Assembly: GCA_030641585.1 (NCBI GenBank)
Contig: DAOWHE010000088.1
Span: 1 to 12,032 of the forward strand
DNA: 12,032 nt
From: Dehalococcoidales bacterium
Lineage (GTDB): Bacteria; Chloroflexota; Dehalococcoidia; Dehalococcoidales; ARS1013
Reading direction: 5' to 3'
The notes beneath the pieces were generated by a model, which saw only the letters and a program-made list of their open reading frames with translations, ran no database searches and was not told where the DNA came from. This document shows positions 5,806 to 12,032 of this stretch, piece by piece. A program made the translations under genes and the position numbers. Positions within the stretch are counted from its first letter, which is position 1. The number at the start of each line of letters is the position of its first letter.

Positions 5806-7347
5806 AACCGATATGACTGCGTTATAGTTGGTAGTGGTATTGCCGGGCTGTACCTTGCCCTGCTGGCAAAGGAGCAGGGAAGTGTCCTCCTTATTACCAA
5901 AGGCAAAATTGACGATTGTAATACCAAGTTTGCCCAGGGTGGTATTGCCGCCGCTATCGGTAAAAATGACTCACCCCAGCTTCACTTTCAGGATACAATA
6001 GCCATTGGCAGCGGCTTGTGTGATGAAGAGGCGGTACGTATCTTGGTAGACGAAGCCCCTGACCGTATTGCTGACTTGGTTAATTTTGGGGTGCCCTTTG
6101 ACACCCTTGACGGCGAGGTTGCTCTTACCCTGGAATCGGCTCACAGTGTACCCCGTATCCTCCATGCCGGGGGTGACGCCACCGGTGAGCATATTGAGGT
6201 AACACTGAGTGAAAGGGTTCGCTTGGCTAAAATACAGGTGCTTGAAGATTGCCTGGCAACTGATATTCTAGCAGAAAATGGTGTCATCCAGGGAGTAAAG
6301 GCTCTTGATTGTCACACTGGAGCTACTGAGGATTTTGAGTGCCGCTACCTGATACTGGCTACCGGCGGTGCCGGGCAGCTATTTAAGCTGACCACTAATC
6401 CCGAAATAGCTACCGGTGATGGTGTCGCCCTTGCCCTTAGAGCCGGAGCCGAGATAGTTGACATGGAGTTTTTCCAGTTCCATCCCACCGCCTTACACCT
6501 CCCCGGAGCAACTACTTTTCTCATCTCGGAGGCGGTCAGGGGGGAGGGGGGAATACTGCGCAACGCAGACGGGAAGCGCTTTATGCCCAACTACGCACCA
6601 CAGGCTGAGTTGGCCCCGCGAGATGTGGTGGCTCGTAGTATACTCCATGAGATGGTGAAGGCAGGTAAGAATAGCGTTTTTCTTGATGCTACCCATCTAC
6701 CGCCTCATGTTATTACCACCAGGTTCCCGCAAATATATCGCTTCTGCCTTAAGCACGGTCTGGATATTACCAGGGAGCTAATACCGGTGGCGCCTGCCGC
6801 CCACTACATGATAGGCGGCATCAAGGTAAGTAGCTGGGGAGAAACCAACCTGACTGGTCTGTTTGCCGCCGGTGAGGTTGCTAGTACCGGTGTCCACGGG
6901 GCAAACCGCCTAGCATCAAACTCACTTCTTGAGGTGCTGGTGTTTAGTAAAAGAATTATTGAAAGAATGAGAGAGATGGATAAGCCAGTGACAGCTAGCA
7001 GCCGCAGAAGGGCAGAGGCTCATCACTCGCTTAAACAGAGACAGCCTGCTAGGGCGGTATCGCCACCCGGCCTCTCTGCTCTTAAGCAACTCCTCTGGGA
7101 TAAAGTGGGTATCATCCGTAGTAGAGAAGGTCTGGCTAGTGCCGCCGATACTCTGGCTGTCTGGCAGGGGTCGCTCCCCCCACCTACCGACCGCCCATCA
7201 TATGAGCTTAGCAACCTGGTCTTGACCGGGCGTCTGGTAACTGAGGCAGCGCTCCTCAGGCAGGAGAGCCGCGGGGCTCACTTCCGCTCCGATTTTCCCC
7301 AGAGTTTGCCCGAGTGGCAGAGGCATATTGTCTTTACCGCAGAGTAG
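5803..7347 (+). CDS. nadB: L-aspartate oxidase, with a predicted ATT start
   Basis: NadB oxidises L-aspartate to iminoaspartate with FAD, the first step of de novo NAD synthesis. It can use fumarate instead of oxygen, so it works in anaerobes. Read from ATT 5803 it is 514 residues, the normal length. It opens NRYDCVIVGSGIAGL, with the FAD-binding GSGIAG (10-15), then NTKFAQGGIAA (40-50). The HSVPRILHAGGDATG block starts at 114, EFFQFHPTAL is at 222-231, SEAVRGEGG at 242-250, PRDVVAR at 272-278, AAHYMIGGIKV at 332-342 and GEVASTGVHGANRLASNSLLE at 357-377. All are typical of the succinate dehydrogenase/NadB flavoprotein family and favour NadB. The first canonical start in frame, TTG at 6016, would remove the first 71 residues, including the FAD loop, so it is almost surely wrong. 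NadC follows on the same strand after a 342-nt gap (to its longest possible start); nadA is not in the window. Confidence 0.93.
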   Translation: MNRYDCVIVGSGIAGLYLALLAKEQGSVLLITKGKIDDCNTKFAQGGIAAAIGKNDSPQLHFQDTIAIGSGLCDEEAVRILVDEAPDRIADLVNFGVPFDTLDGEVALTLESAHSVPRILHAGGDATGEHIEVTLSERVRLAKIQVLEDCLATDILAENGVIQGVKALDCHTGATEDFECRYLILATGGAGQLFKLTTNPEIATGDGVALALRAGAEIVDMEFFQFHPTALHLPGATTFLISEAVRGEGGILRNADGKRFMPNYAPQAELAPRDVVARSILHEMVKAGKNSVFLDATHLPPHVITTRFPQIYRFCLKHGLDITRELIPVAPAAHYMIGGIKVSSWGETNLTGLFAAGEVASTGVHGANRLASNSLLEVLVFSKRIIERMREMDKPVTASSRRRAEAHHSLKQRQPARAVSPPGLSALKQLLWDKVGIIRSREGLASAADTLAVWQGSLPPPTDRPSYELSNLVLTGRLVTEAALLRQESRGAHFRSDFPQSLPEWQRHIVFTAE

Positions 7348-7355
7348 TGAGCCAG

Positions 7356-7409
7356 TTATTGATATAGGCAGCCATATTCCCTGTGAGAGGCTTGGATTTA
7401 TTGATATAG
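7356..7409 (+). repeat. Pair of 12-nt direct repeats after nadB
   Basis: TTATTGATATAG occurs at 7356-7367 and again at 7398-7409, 42 nt apart start to start (four helical turns), in the otherwise featureless first 100 nt after nadB. They could be operator half-sites upstream of nadC, or chance in A/T-rich DNA. Confidence 0.35.
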
Positions 7410-7451
7410 ATTCTTACAAGCTGTGTCCAGAGATTGTTTAATAAGGGTAGA

Positions 7452-7698
7452 TTGAAGGGGCTCGCCCCTTCAAAAACTTCTTCTCCCTCTCCTTTGAAGG
7501 AGGTTAGTCTAACGGGGTGTCTAAGAGGAGCGAAGCCCAAAATATCTTAGGGGGGTTTAGAGGGGTAAAGTCCCGCTAATATCTCATAGGGAGTTTTAGA
7601 GGGGTGAAGCCCTTCTTTTCGATCTCTTCCCCTTCCCCTTAATAAGGGGATAAAGGGGATAGGGTTACCTAAATAAAAACCTTAAGGGGGTGAGGTTG
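7452..7698 (+). repeat. Hairpin repeat array, right copy, running into nadC
   Basis: This block fills most of the gap between nadB and nadC. It begins with a perfect 9-bp hairpin, TTGAAGGGG-CTCG-CCCCTTCAA (7452-7473), not followed by a T tract. Three related units then start near 7514, 7550 and 7589, spaced 36-39 nt, each like GGGnG-TnTAAGAGGnG-nnAAGCCC. The last is followed by a CCTTCCCCTTAATAAGGGGA palindrome (7631-7650), AGGGTTACCTAAAT (7661-7674) and TAAGGGGGTGAGGTTG (7683-7698). The stretch 7589-7698 (110 nt) corresponds end to end to 3714-3826 (113 nt) in the left array, in the same orientation. The two conserved end blocks are identical; the hairpin parts have diverged while keeping pairing. 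Confidence 0.7.
7683..7698 (+). promoter_or_regulatory. Repeat-derived Shine-Dalgarno and TTG start of nadC
   Basis: TAAGGGGGTGA (7683-7693) differs at one base from TAAGGAGGTGA, the complement of the usual 16S rRNA 3' tail. TTG (7696-7698) follows at ideal spacing. The GTG at 7690, also in frame, lies inside the site itself and would have almost no spacer. The same 16 bases end the left repeat copy, where no gene follows. Confidence 0.55.
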
Positions 7699-8565
7699 AT
7701 AAATAAAATAAAACTGTCTGAAGAAGCTGAAAATATTATAGATATTGCCCTGGCTGAGGACATAAGCTGTGGTGATATAACCAGCGAGATATTAATACCG
7801 CCTAAGCTTGAGGCGAAAGCACATATACTGGCCAAGGAAGAGGGCGTGCTGGCTGGTGGTGATGTAGTCAGGTTGGTATTTCTTAAGGTTGACCCAGAAC
7901 TTGTGGTAGAGCTACTTATTCAAGATGGGGAAAGGGTAAAACCGGGAGACATAGTCGCCGTCATCACTGGTAGTGTTGCCGGTATTCTAAAGGCGGAGCG
8001 GGTAGCCCTCAATTTCTTAAGCCGTTTAAGTGGTGTTGCTTCTTTAACAGCCAGATATGTAGCCCAGGCGCAGGGTCTTGTCGTCGCTATCACCGATACT
8101 CGCAAGACATTGCCCGGTCTCAGGGTACTGGAGAAGTATGCTGTTCTCATGGGTGGTGGGCAGAACCATCGCCTCCATCTGGGTGATGGTATCCTGATTA
8201 AGGATAACCATATAGCGGCGCTTGAGGCACTGGGCATGAGCCTTAAGGATATTGTCGCCAAGGCAAAACGGGATGCCCCTCAGAGCTTAAAGGTTGAGGT
8301 GGAGGTGGGCACCGTCGAGGAGGCTCTGGATGCCGCCCAAGCCGGGGCTGATGTTATTATGCTGGATAATATGAGCCCTGATGAGATGAAGCAGGCGGTG
8401 GAGCTCCTGCCGAAGCCGGTTAAGATTGAAGCCTCAGGAGGCATCAAGCTGGACGATGTTCGCCTGGTGGCGGCAACAGGGGTTGACGCTATCCCGGTTG
8501 GTGCCATAACCCACTCGGCAAAAGCTCTGGATTTTAGCCTTGAGCTTGAAGAGAAGATACCATAA
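7696..8565 (+). CDS. nadC: Nicotinate-nucleotide pyrophosphorylase (quinolinate phosphoribosyltransferase)
   Basis: NadC converts quinolinate and PRPP to nicotinate mononucleotide, CO2 and pyrophosphate, the step where de novo NAD synthesis joins the main pathway. It has 289 residues from TTG 7696, or 291 from the in-frame GTG 7690. Counting from the latter, signatures are ALAEDISCGDITSE (20-33), KAERVALNFLSRLSGVA (101-117), DTRKTLPGLR (136-145), EKYAVLMGGGQNHRLHL (148-164), KDNH (171-174), EVEV (203-206), MLDNM (224-228), EASGGI (247-252) and GAITHS (271-276). These include the arginine, lysine and histidine residues that bind quinolinate and PRPP. I prefer TTG because it stands at the right distance from the near-perfect Shine-Dalgarno supplied by the upstream repeat. 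It is convergent with the cyclic-di-GMP gene, with 54 nt between them and no strong terminator. Confidence 0.95.
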   Translation: MINKIKLSEEAENIIDIALAEDISCGDITSEILIPPKLEAKAHILAKEEGVLAGGDVVRLVFLKVDPELVVELLIQDGERVKPGDIVAVITGSVAGILKAERVALNFLSRLSGVASLTARYVAQAQGLVVAITDTRKTLPGLRVLEKYAVLMGGGQNHRLHLGDGILIKDNHIAALEALGMSLKDIVAKAKRDAPQSLKVEVEVGTVEEALDAAQAGADVIMLDNMSPDEMKQAVELLPKPVKIEASGGIKLDDVRLVAATGVDAIPVGAITHSAKALDFSLELEEKIP

Positions 8566-8619
8566 AACTGCCTAGTGGTGGCAGGCTGCTGGTGTTGGGA
8601 AAGCCCGGTGATGGTGCCG

Positions 8620-11139
8620 CTAGTGTGTAGCCTCGTTATCTAATTGTGGTCTTACTTCTAAGCTTTTTGGTCGAGTTGGCTCAACAATCTTACAGAAGCG
8701 GTCCACCAGTTCAGGGTCAAAATGGGTTCCAGCGCAGCGTTTTAGCTCATTAATGGCTTCTTGTGATGATAGCTGCTTATGATAGGGTCGCAGAGAGGTC
8801 ATGGCGTCATAGGCATCAGCAATAGCCAGAATGCGAGCCTCTATTGGAATACTCCCACCTTTTAAACCAGACGAGTAACCGCTGCCGTCGTAGTGTTCAT
8901 GGTGATGCAGGATGGCCGGTAAGCAGTTAACTAAATCAATGACGTGTCTTAATATCTCTACTCCAAGTTCAGGGTGGGCCCTAATCGGCCGCCACTCGTC
9001 GTCGGTTAAGGGTGCCTTTTTATTGAGTATAGAATCAGGGATGCCGATTTTGCCAATATCATGGAGTAGGCCAGCGGCACGGATGGTAGCTATTTTATCT
9101 TGAGGCATATTGGCTGCCTCAGCCATAGCCACCGCATACTCGCTGACTTTTCTGGAGTGTCCGTAGGTGTAGCTATCCTTGGCATCGACAGTAGCCGCTA
9201 GAGCATAGATTATACTTAGTGCTTTTGGCCGTGCCTCAAGTTCGGTGCCGATACGGGGTGTTCCTGGTTTCAGCACATCTGACGATAGACAGGTCCGATT
9301 CCGTCCCGTGTGTTTAGCCCGGTATAATGCCTCATCAGCACGGACAATGATTTCCTCCTTCATGACGCCATCACTCGGCCAATTGGCGATACCGAGGCTG
9401 ACGGTTATCGGCATTGTCCGGAAGCTTGTCTTTGACTCTATTGTTTTACGAACACGCTCGGCGACCCGGTAAGCGTCGTCAAGCCGGGTCTCGGGCAGAA
9501 TGATGGTAAACTCCTCGCCACCATAACGAAAGGCCAGGTCTATGCCTCTAATTGAGCTTTCTATGTACTTGCCAGCTTGCCGTAGAACCTGGTCTCCGGC
9601 TATATGTCCGTAAACATCATTATAGGACTTGAAAAGATCTATATCCAGTATTATTAAGGAGAAGCTACTGCCGAAACGAGAACCTCGGGCAATCTCTTGC
9701 TCCAGGCGCTCGTGGAAGTGGCGGTGGTTGTAGAGTCCGGTCAGTTCATCGGTATTTGCCCTTATCGTGGCCTGGGTGTAGAGCTGGGCATTTTCTAGTA
9801 TAATGCCGGCTTGATTGGTAATATTGGTCACCAGTTCAATATCTTCGTGAGAATAAAGCCCACCTGATTGCTTTTTACCGAGGGCTAGAATGCCAATAAG
9901 CTTATCCCGGCTCTTAAGCGGGTACAAGAGCCCTAGACCAGATGTAGTTAGCCGCTCCTTCTCTTCCTGCCACAACCCCTTGAATTCCGGGGTGTTATCA
10001 ATTTGCTCCGGGTGAAACGGGCTGCCTTTCCTATCCAGCCAGACTACTATTGGGTTGTCAGTATTGAATCTAAGCTCATCGCTTAACTCGCTTTTAGCTT
10101 TAGGGTAGGCAAACTGCACGGTAAAATCACCGTTATCATTATCCTGTAGTAATAGGCTGGCTTGGGTGATGCTTAGGGCTTTGGTCATTGTTGGCAACAT
10201 CTCCTTGGCCAGCTCGTCCAGGTTAAGGATATGGCCCATCTTACTTGAAAAGCCGAGTAGTGCCTGGCGGGAATCATAGGTTTGCCGGTAGAAGAGGCGG
10301 TCTACGCCTTCCTGGATAGCCCGTCTTAGTGGGCGAGCCATTAAGATCAGCAAGAGGACGATTAGGGTGGCAAATAATATAGTGCTGACTTGCGTCTGTG
10401 TCGGGAAGATAAGTATGGCACCTGTGGATATACCAATGAGAGCGCTGACTAGGATGATGTATGTCAGCCCTCTTCGTGCTACCAGCTTGATATCAAGTAG
10501 CTGGAACCTGGAAATGGCATAGCTGATGATTAGGGCGTTGACAAGGCTGCCAATATGGTCCAGCGGAAAGCCGACTAAGGCGGGTATCAGATTGGTATAG
10601 GTGAGGACTACCAATATGCTCCAACCGACGATTAAGTACATCGTTCGGTTACGGTCTATCGGGTCGATGGAACCACGATATTTTCTTACTAGCAAGCGGA
10701 TTACTCCGCCGACAAAGACAAGACTAATGGCACCGATAAAGTATTGTGAAGTTCCAAGGTCATAGGATAAAATCCCGTCAGTGACATAGGCAGACTGGAC
10801 TATATAGCCACTTAGGGAGAGCACAGTTAGAACCAGGACCAGGGCGTAACCAATGTATAGCCCCTTCCCGGCCGGTCGGTTGGTATAGGCCCGGACAAAG
10901 TGGTAGTAGGCAACAAGCGTCCATACCAGGGCTACTACCAGGACTTGGCCCCAGAGTAGGGTCTGCTCTTGGGGAGCGTTAAGGTGGAGCATAAAGGAGG
11001 TAAAACTCCAGAAGGCGGCCACGCCAAGAAAAAAGGCGAATATCTTGTTTACCCGTCTCTCAATTTGCTGCAGTGCGAAAACAAGCAGGACGATGTAAAC
11101 AAGGCAGGTTATTAGTGGGATTAAAGCCCATATATTCAA
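8620..11139 (-). CDS. Membrane sensor with GAF, GGDEF and HD-GYP domains (c-di-GMP synthesis and breakdown)
   Basis: The 839 residues hold an N-terminal multi-helix membrane region (about 1-270, similar to the 7TM domain of some histidine kinases), a GAF-like domain (about 295-455), a GGDEF domain (460-618) and an HD-GYP domain (640-820). The cyclase part has D499, D501, FK (503-504), ND (507-508), GH (511-512) and an intact GGEEF (540-544). RGID (531-534), five residues before it, fits the RxxD product-inhibition site, so it is predicted to be active and feedback-controlled. The HD-GYP part keeps H661, HD (693-694), K697, H722, HHHE (745-748) and D775, but the GYP triplet reads GYS (754-756). 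Both activities are therefore plausible; which dominates is unknown. The start is TTG 11139, with AAGG and GGAG upstream and an in-frame TAG about 24 nt before it. Confidence 0.92.
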   Translation of the reverse strand: MNIWALIPLITCLVYIVLLVFALQQIERRVNKIFAFFLGVAAFWSFTSFMLHLNAPQEQTLLWGQVLVVALVWTLVAYYHFVRAYTNRPAGKGLYIGYALVLVLTVLSLSGYIVQSAYVTDGILSYDLGTSQYFIGAISLVFVGGVIRLLVRKYRGSIDPIDRNRTMYLIVGWSILVVLTYTNLIPALVGFPLDHIGSLVNALIISYAISRFQLLDIKLVARRGLTYIILVSALIGISTGAILIFPTQTQVSTILFATLIVLLLILMARPLRRAIQEGVDRLFYRQTYDSRQALLGFSSKMGHILNLDELAKEMLPTMTKALSITQASLLLQDNDNGDFTVQFAYPKAKSELSDELRFNTDNPIVVWLDRKGSPFHPEQIDNTPEFKGLWQEEKERLTTSGLGLLYPLKSRDKLIGILALGKKQSGGLYSHEDIELVTNITNQAGIILENAQLYTQATIRANTDELTGLYNHRHFHERLEQEIARGSRFGSSFSLIILDIDLFKSYNDVYGHIAGDQVLRQAGKYIESSIRGIDLAFRYGGEEFTIILPETRLDDAYRVAERVRKTIESKTSFRTMPITVSLGIANWPSDGVMKEEIIVRADEALYRAKHTGRNRTCLSSDVLKPGTPRIGTELEARPKALSIIYALAATVDAKDSYTYGHSRKVSEYAVAMAEAANMPQDKIATIRAAGLLHDIGKIGIPDSILNKKAPLTDDEWRPIRAHPELGVEILRHVIDLVNCLPAILHHHEHYDGSGYSSGLKGGSIPIEARILAIADAYDAMTSLRPYHKQLSSQEAINELKRCAGTHFDPELVDRFCKIVEPTRPKSLEVRPQLDNEATH

Positions 11140-11210
11140 CTCAGCCTTCTCCCATGATAGCTAATGTAGCTATAAATAGTAGCAATAATCATTATGTATT
11201 TGTGCGAATA

Positions 11211-11239
11211 ATTATGACCAATAGCTTTGGTGTTGTCAA
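11211..11239 (-). promoter_or_regulatory. Predicted strong promoter for the GGDEF/HD-GYP gene
   Basis: On the minus strand a perfect TTGACA (11239-11234) is followed after 17 nt by CATAAT (11216-11211). This gives a start near 11204 and a leader of about 65 nt before TTG 11139. It is 6/6 and 5/6 to consensus, the best promoter in the window, and means the gene need not depend on the upstream GH3-like gene. Confidence 0.6.
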
Positions 11240-11293
11240 TAGGAGTATTGGGTGGCGGTTGTTTTGTGTAAAGTAGATAGGGCTAAAGGGAAA

Positions 11294-11320
11294 CCCCACG
11301 AAATCAAAGATTCCGTGGGG
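11294..11320 (-). terminator. Rho-independent terminator of the GH3-like gene
   Basis: 11294-11305 pairs with 11309-11320 in a 12-bp stem with a 3-nt loop. The single A/C mismatch on the plus strand becomes a G-U pair on the minus strand, which indicates use in the minus direction. Seven G-C pairs lie near the base. It is followed on the minus strand by TTTCCCTTT, a broken T tract. It sits 37 nt after the GH3-like stop and before the next promoter, separating the two transcripts. Confidence 0.65.
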
Positions 11321-11357
11321 TAAATTAAAGGGAGTTTGGTCTATAAAAACAATCTAT

Positions 11358-12032
11358 TCACACCTCTACCTTTTCCTCCTCTGTCCTCACCGTTACTTTG
11401 CTGGCAGTATTGACCAAAAAATCCACGACATCATCAGACGGGTTAATGTGAGGTGGCTTCAGGTGAACTAGTTCAGCACCGGCTGCTTTCTGCCGCAGCT
11501 TATAGAGCTTTAAGGCATTTTCAGGCAGCAGGGTAACCTCTAGTGGTCTTAAGCCGGTAAACGATTCCAGCTCAGCATAGGGAGTATCCAGTCGCTTAAG
11601 CTCCTCATGGACGAGGGCGGAGACCTGCTCGGCGGTAATATGTCCGTTTTTCTCGAGTTCAATGTATAGCTGTAAAGTTGGCTTTTCCTTAACCTCTTTG
11701 CGTGCCATCCAGCCCTCATAGGATAGTCCCGTGTTCTCTATAGCCTGCCAGATAACCTTTTCTGATAGCCGGGTGAAACCGGCAATGTCAATCTGGTCGT
11801 CTATGCGAGAGAGAAAGACCATCTGTGGGATGTCTATGTTGAGCGCTTCGTTGCGCAGTGCCGTTATCTTAATCAGGTGTCCCAACCTATATCTAATAAA
11901 TGGGCCACCGTGGAAGCTGGTGATGACCAGCTCATAGTTACCCGGCTTAACCTCGTCTAGCAGAAGGGTTGACGGCTGGTATGTCGGGTCCTGCCAGGAT
12001 TTGATGCTTTCTTCCTCGGGGATAAACTCAAA
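11358..12032 (-). CDS. C-terminal part of a GH3-like adenylate-forming enzyme (5' end outside window)
   Basis: The minus frame is open to the window edge, giving 224 residues up to a TGA stop. The TTG at 11885 is an internal leucine, not a start. The visible part reads YELVITSFHGGPFIRYRLGHLIKI, then PQMVFLSRIDDQIDIAGFTRLSEKVIWQAIENTG. The order of an [IV]RYRxG strand, an xxRxDD hinge and a GFxxLSE turn is that of the ANL adenylating superfamily. The GFxxLSEKxI form fits the bacterial relatives of plant GH3 acyl-acid amido synthetases better than acyl-CoA synthetases, but a phenylacetate-CoA-ligase-like enzyme is the main alternative. The canonical YRxGD aspartate is replaced by H (RLGH). The tail is a C-terminal domain ending in an acidic-basic EEEKVEV. 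Substrate and product are unknown. Confidence 0.6.
   Translation of the reverse strand, partial: FEFIPEEESIKSWQDPTYQPSTLLLDEVKPGNYELVITSFHGGPFIRYRLGHLIKITALRNEALNIDIPQMVFLSRIDDQIDIAGFTRLSEKVIWQAIENTGLSYEGWMARKEVKEKPTLQLYIELEKNGHITAEQVSALVHEELKRLDTPYAELESFTGLRPLEVTLLPENALKLYKLRQKAAGAELVHLKPPHINPSDDVVDFLVNTASKVTVRTEEEKVEV

Noticed and set aside
5803..6018. A frameshift or broken 5' end of nadB
   Set aside because: The frame is uninterrupted from 5785 to the stop at 7347 and encodes every N-terminal NadB motif. ATG 5813 and TTG 5789 are in other frames and reach a stop within about 13 codons. A non-standard start explains the data better.
7334..7540. Minus-strand open frame of 68 codons after nadB
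   Set aside because: It lies largely in repeat and A/T-rich intergenic DNA, and has no recognisable motif.
8568..8584. Hairpin CTGCC/GGCAG between nadC and the GGDEF gene
   Set aside because: Only five pairs and no T tract on either strand; it is too weak to call a terminator.

Overview
The window looks like chromosomal housekeeping DNA from an anaerobic or facultative bacterium. I lean towards Chloroflexota, Dehalococcoidia-like. That is inference, resting on the mix of a DUF1786 protein, a bacterial GH3-like adenylating enzyme, a class 1B dihydroorotate dehydrogenase, a 7TM-GAF-GGDEF-HD-GYP protein, many GTG/TTG starts and G-rich hairpin repeats between genes. No database search was possible. 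There are no phage, plasmid, transposase or CRISPR genes.

Layout, left to right. The tail of a membrane protein (1-351) precedes pyrD (396-1319), which has its own good promoter, and a DUF1786 protein (1373-2458). These face two minus-strand genes that overlap by 4 nt: ybeY (3041-3547) and an iron-sulfur flavoprotein (2463-3044). A repeat-rich intergenic block (3548-3882) leads into tRNA-Ser(GCU) at 3883-3974. Then come miaB (4084-5346), yajC (5362-5724) and nadB (5803-7347) on the plus strand. A second repeat-rich block (7348-7695) runs directly into nadC (7696-8565). On the minus strand follow a large diguanylate cyclase/HD-GYP protein (8620-11139) and the C-terminal part of a GH3-like adenylate-forming enzyme (11358-12032) that runs off the window.

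Functional themes: pyrimidine synthesis (pyrD), de novo NAD synthesis from aspartate (nadB and nadC, with nadA not in the window), RNA maturation (ybeY, miaB, tRNA-Ser), protein export (yajC) and cyclic-di-GMP signalling.

The most interesting points are translational and structural. First, nadB has no ATG/GTG/TTG in frame before residue 72; its N-terminus, FAD-binding glycine motif and a strong Shine-Dalgarno all point to an ATT start at 5803. Second, two copies of a composite hairpin repeat (ending at 3826 and 7698) share a conserved end, TAAGGGGGTGAGGTTG. This nearly matches the full complement of the 16S anti-Shine-Dalgarno and is followed by TTG; in the right-hand copy this end appears to be the ribosome binding site and start codon of nadC. 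Third, YajC carries an extra N-terminal lipoprotein-like signal.
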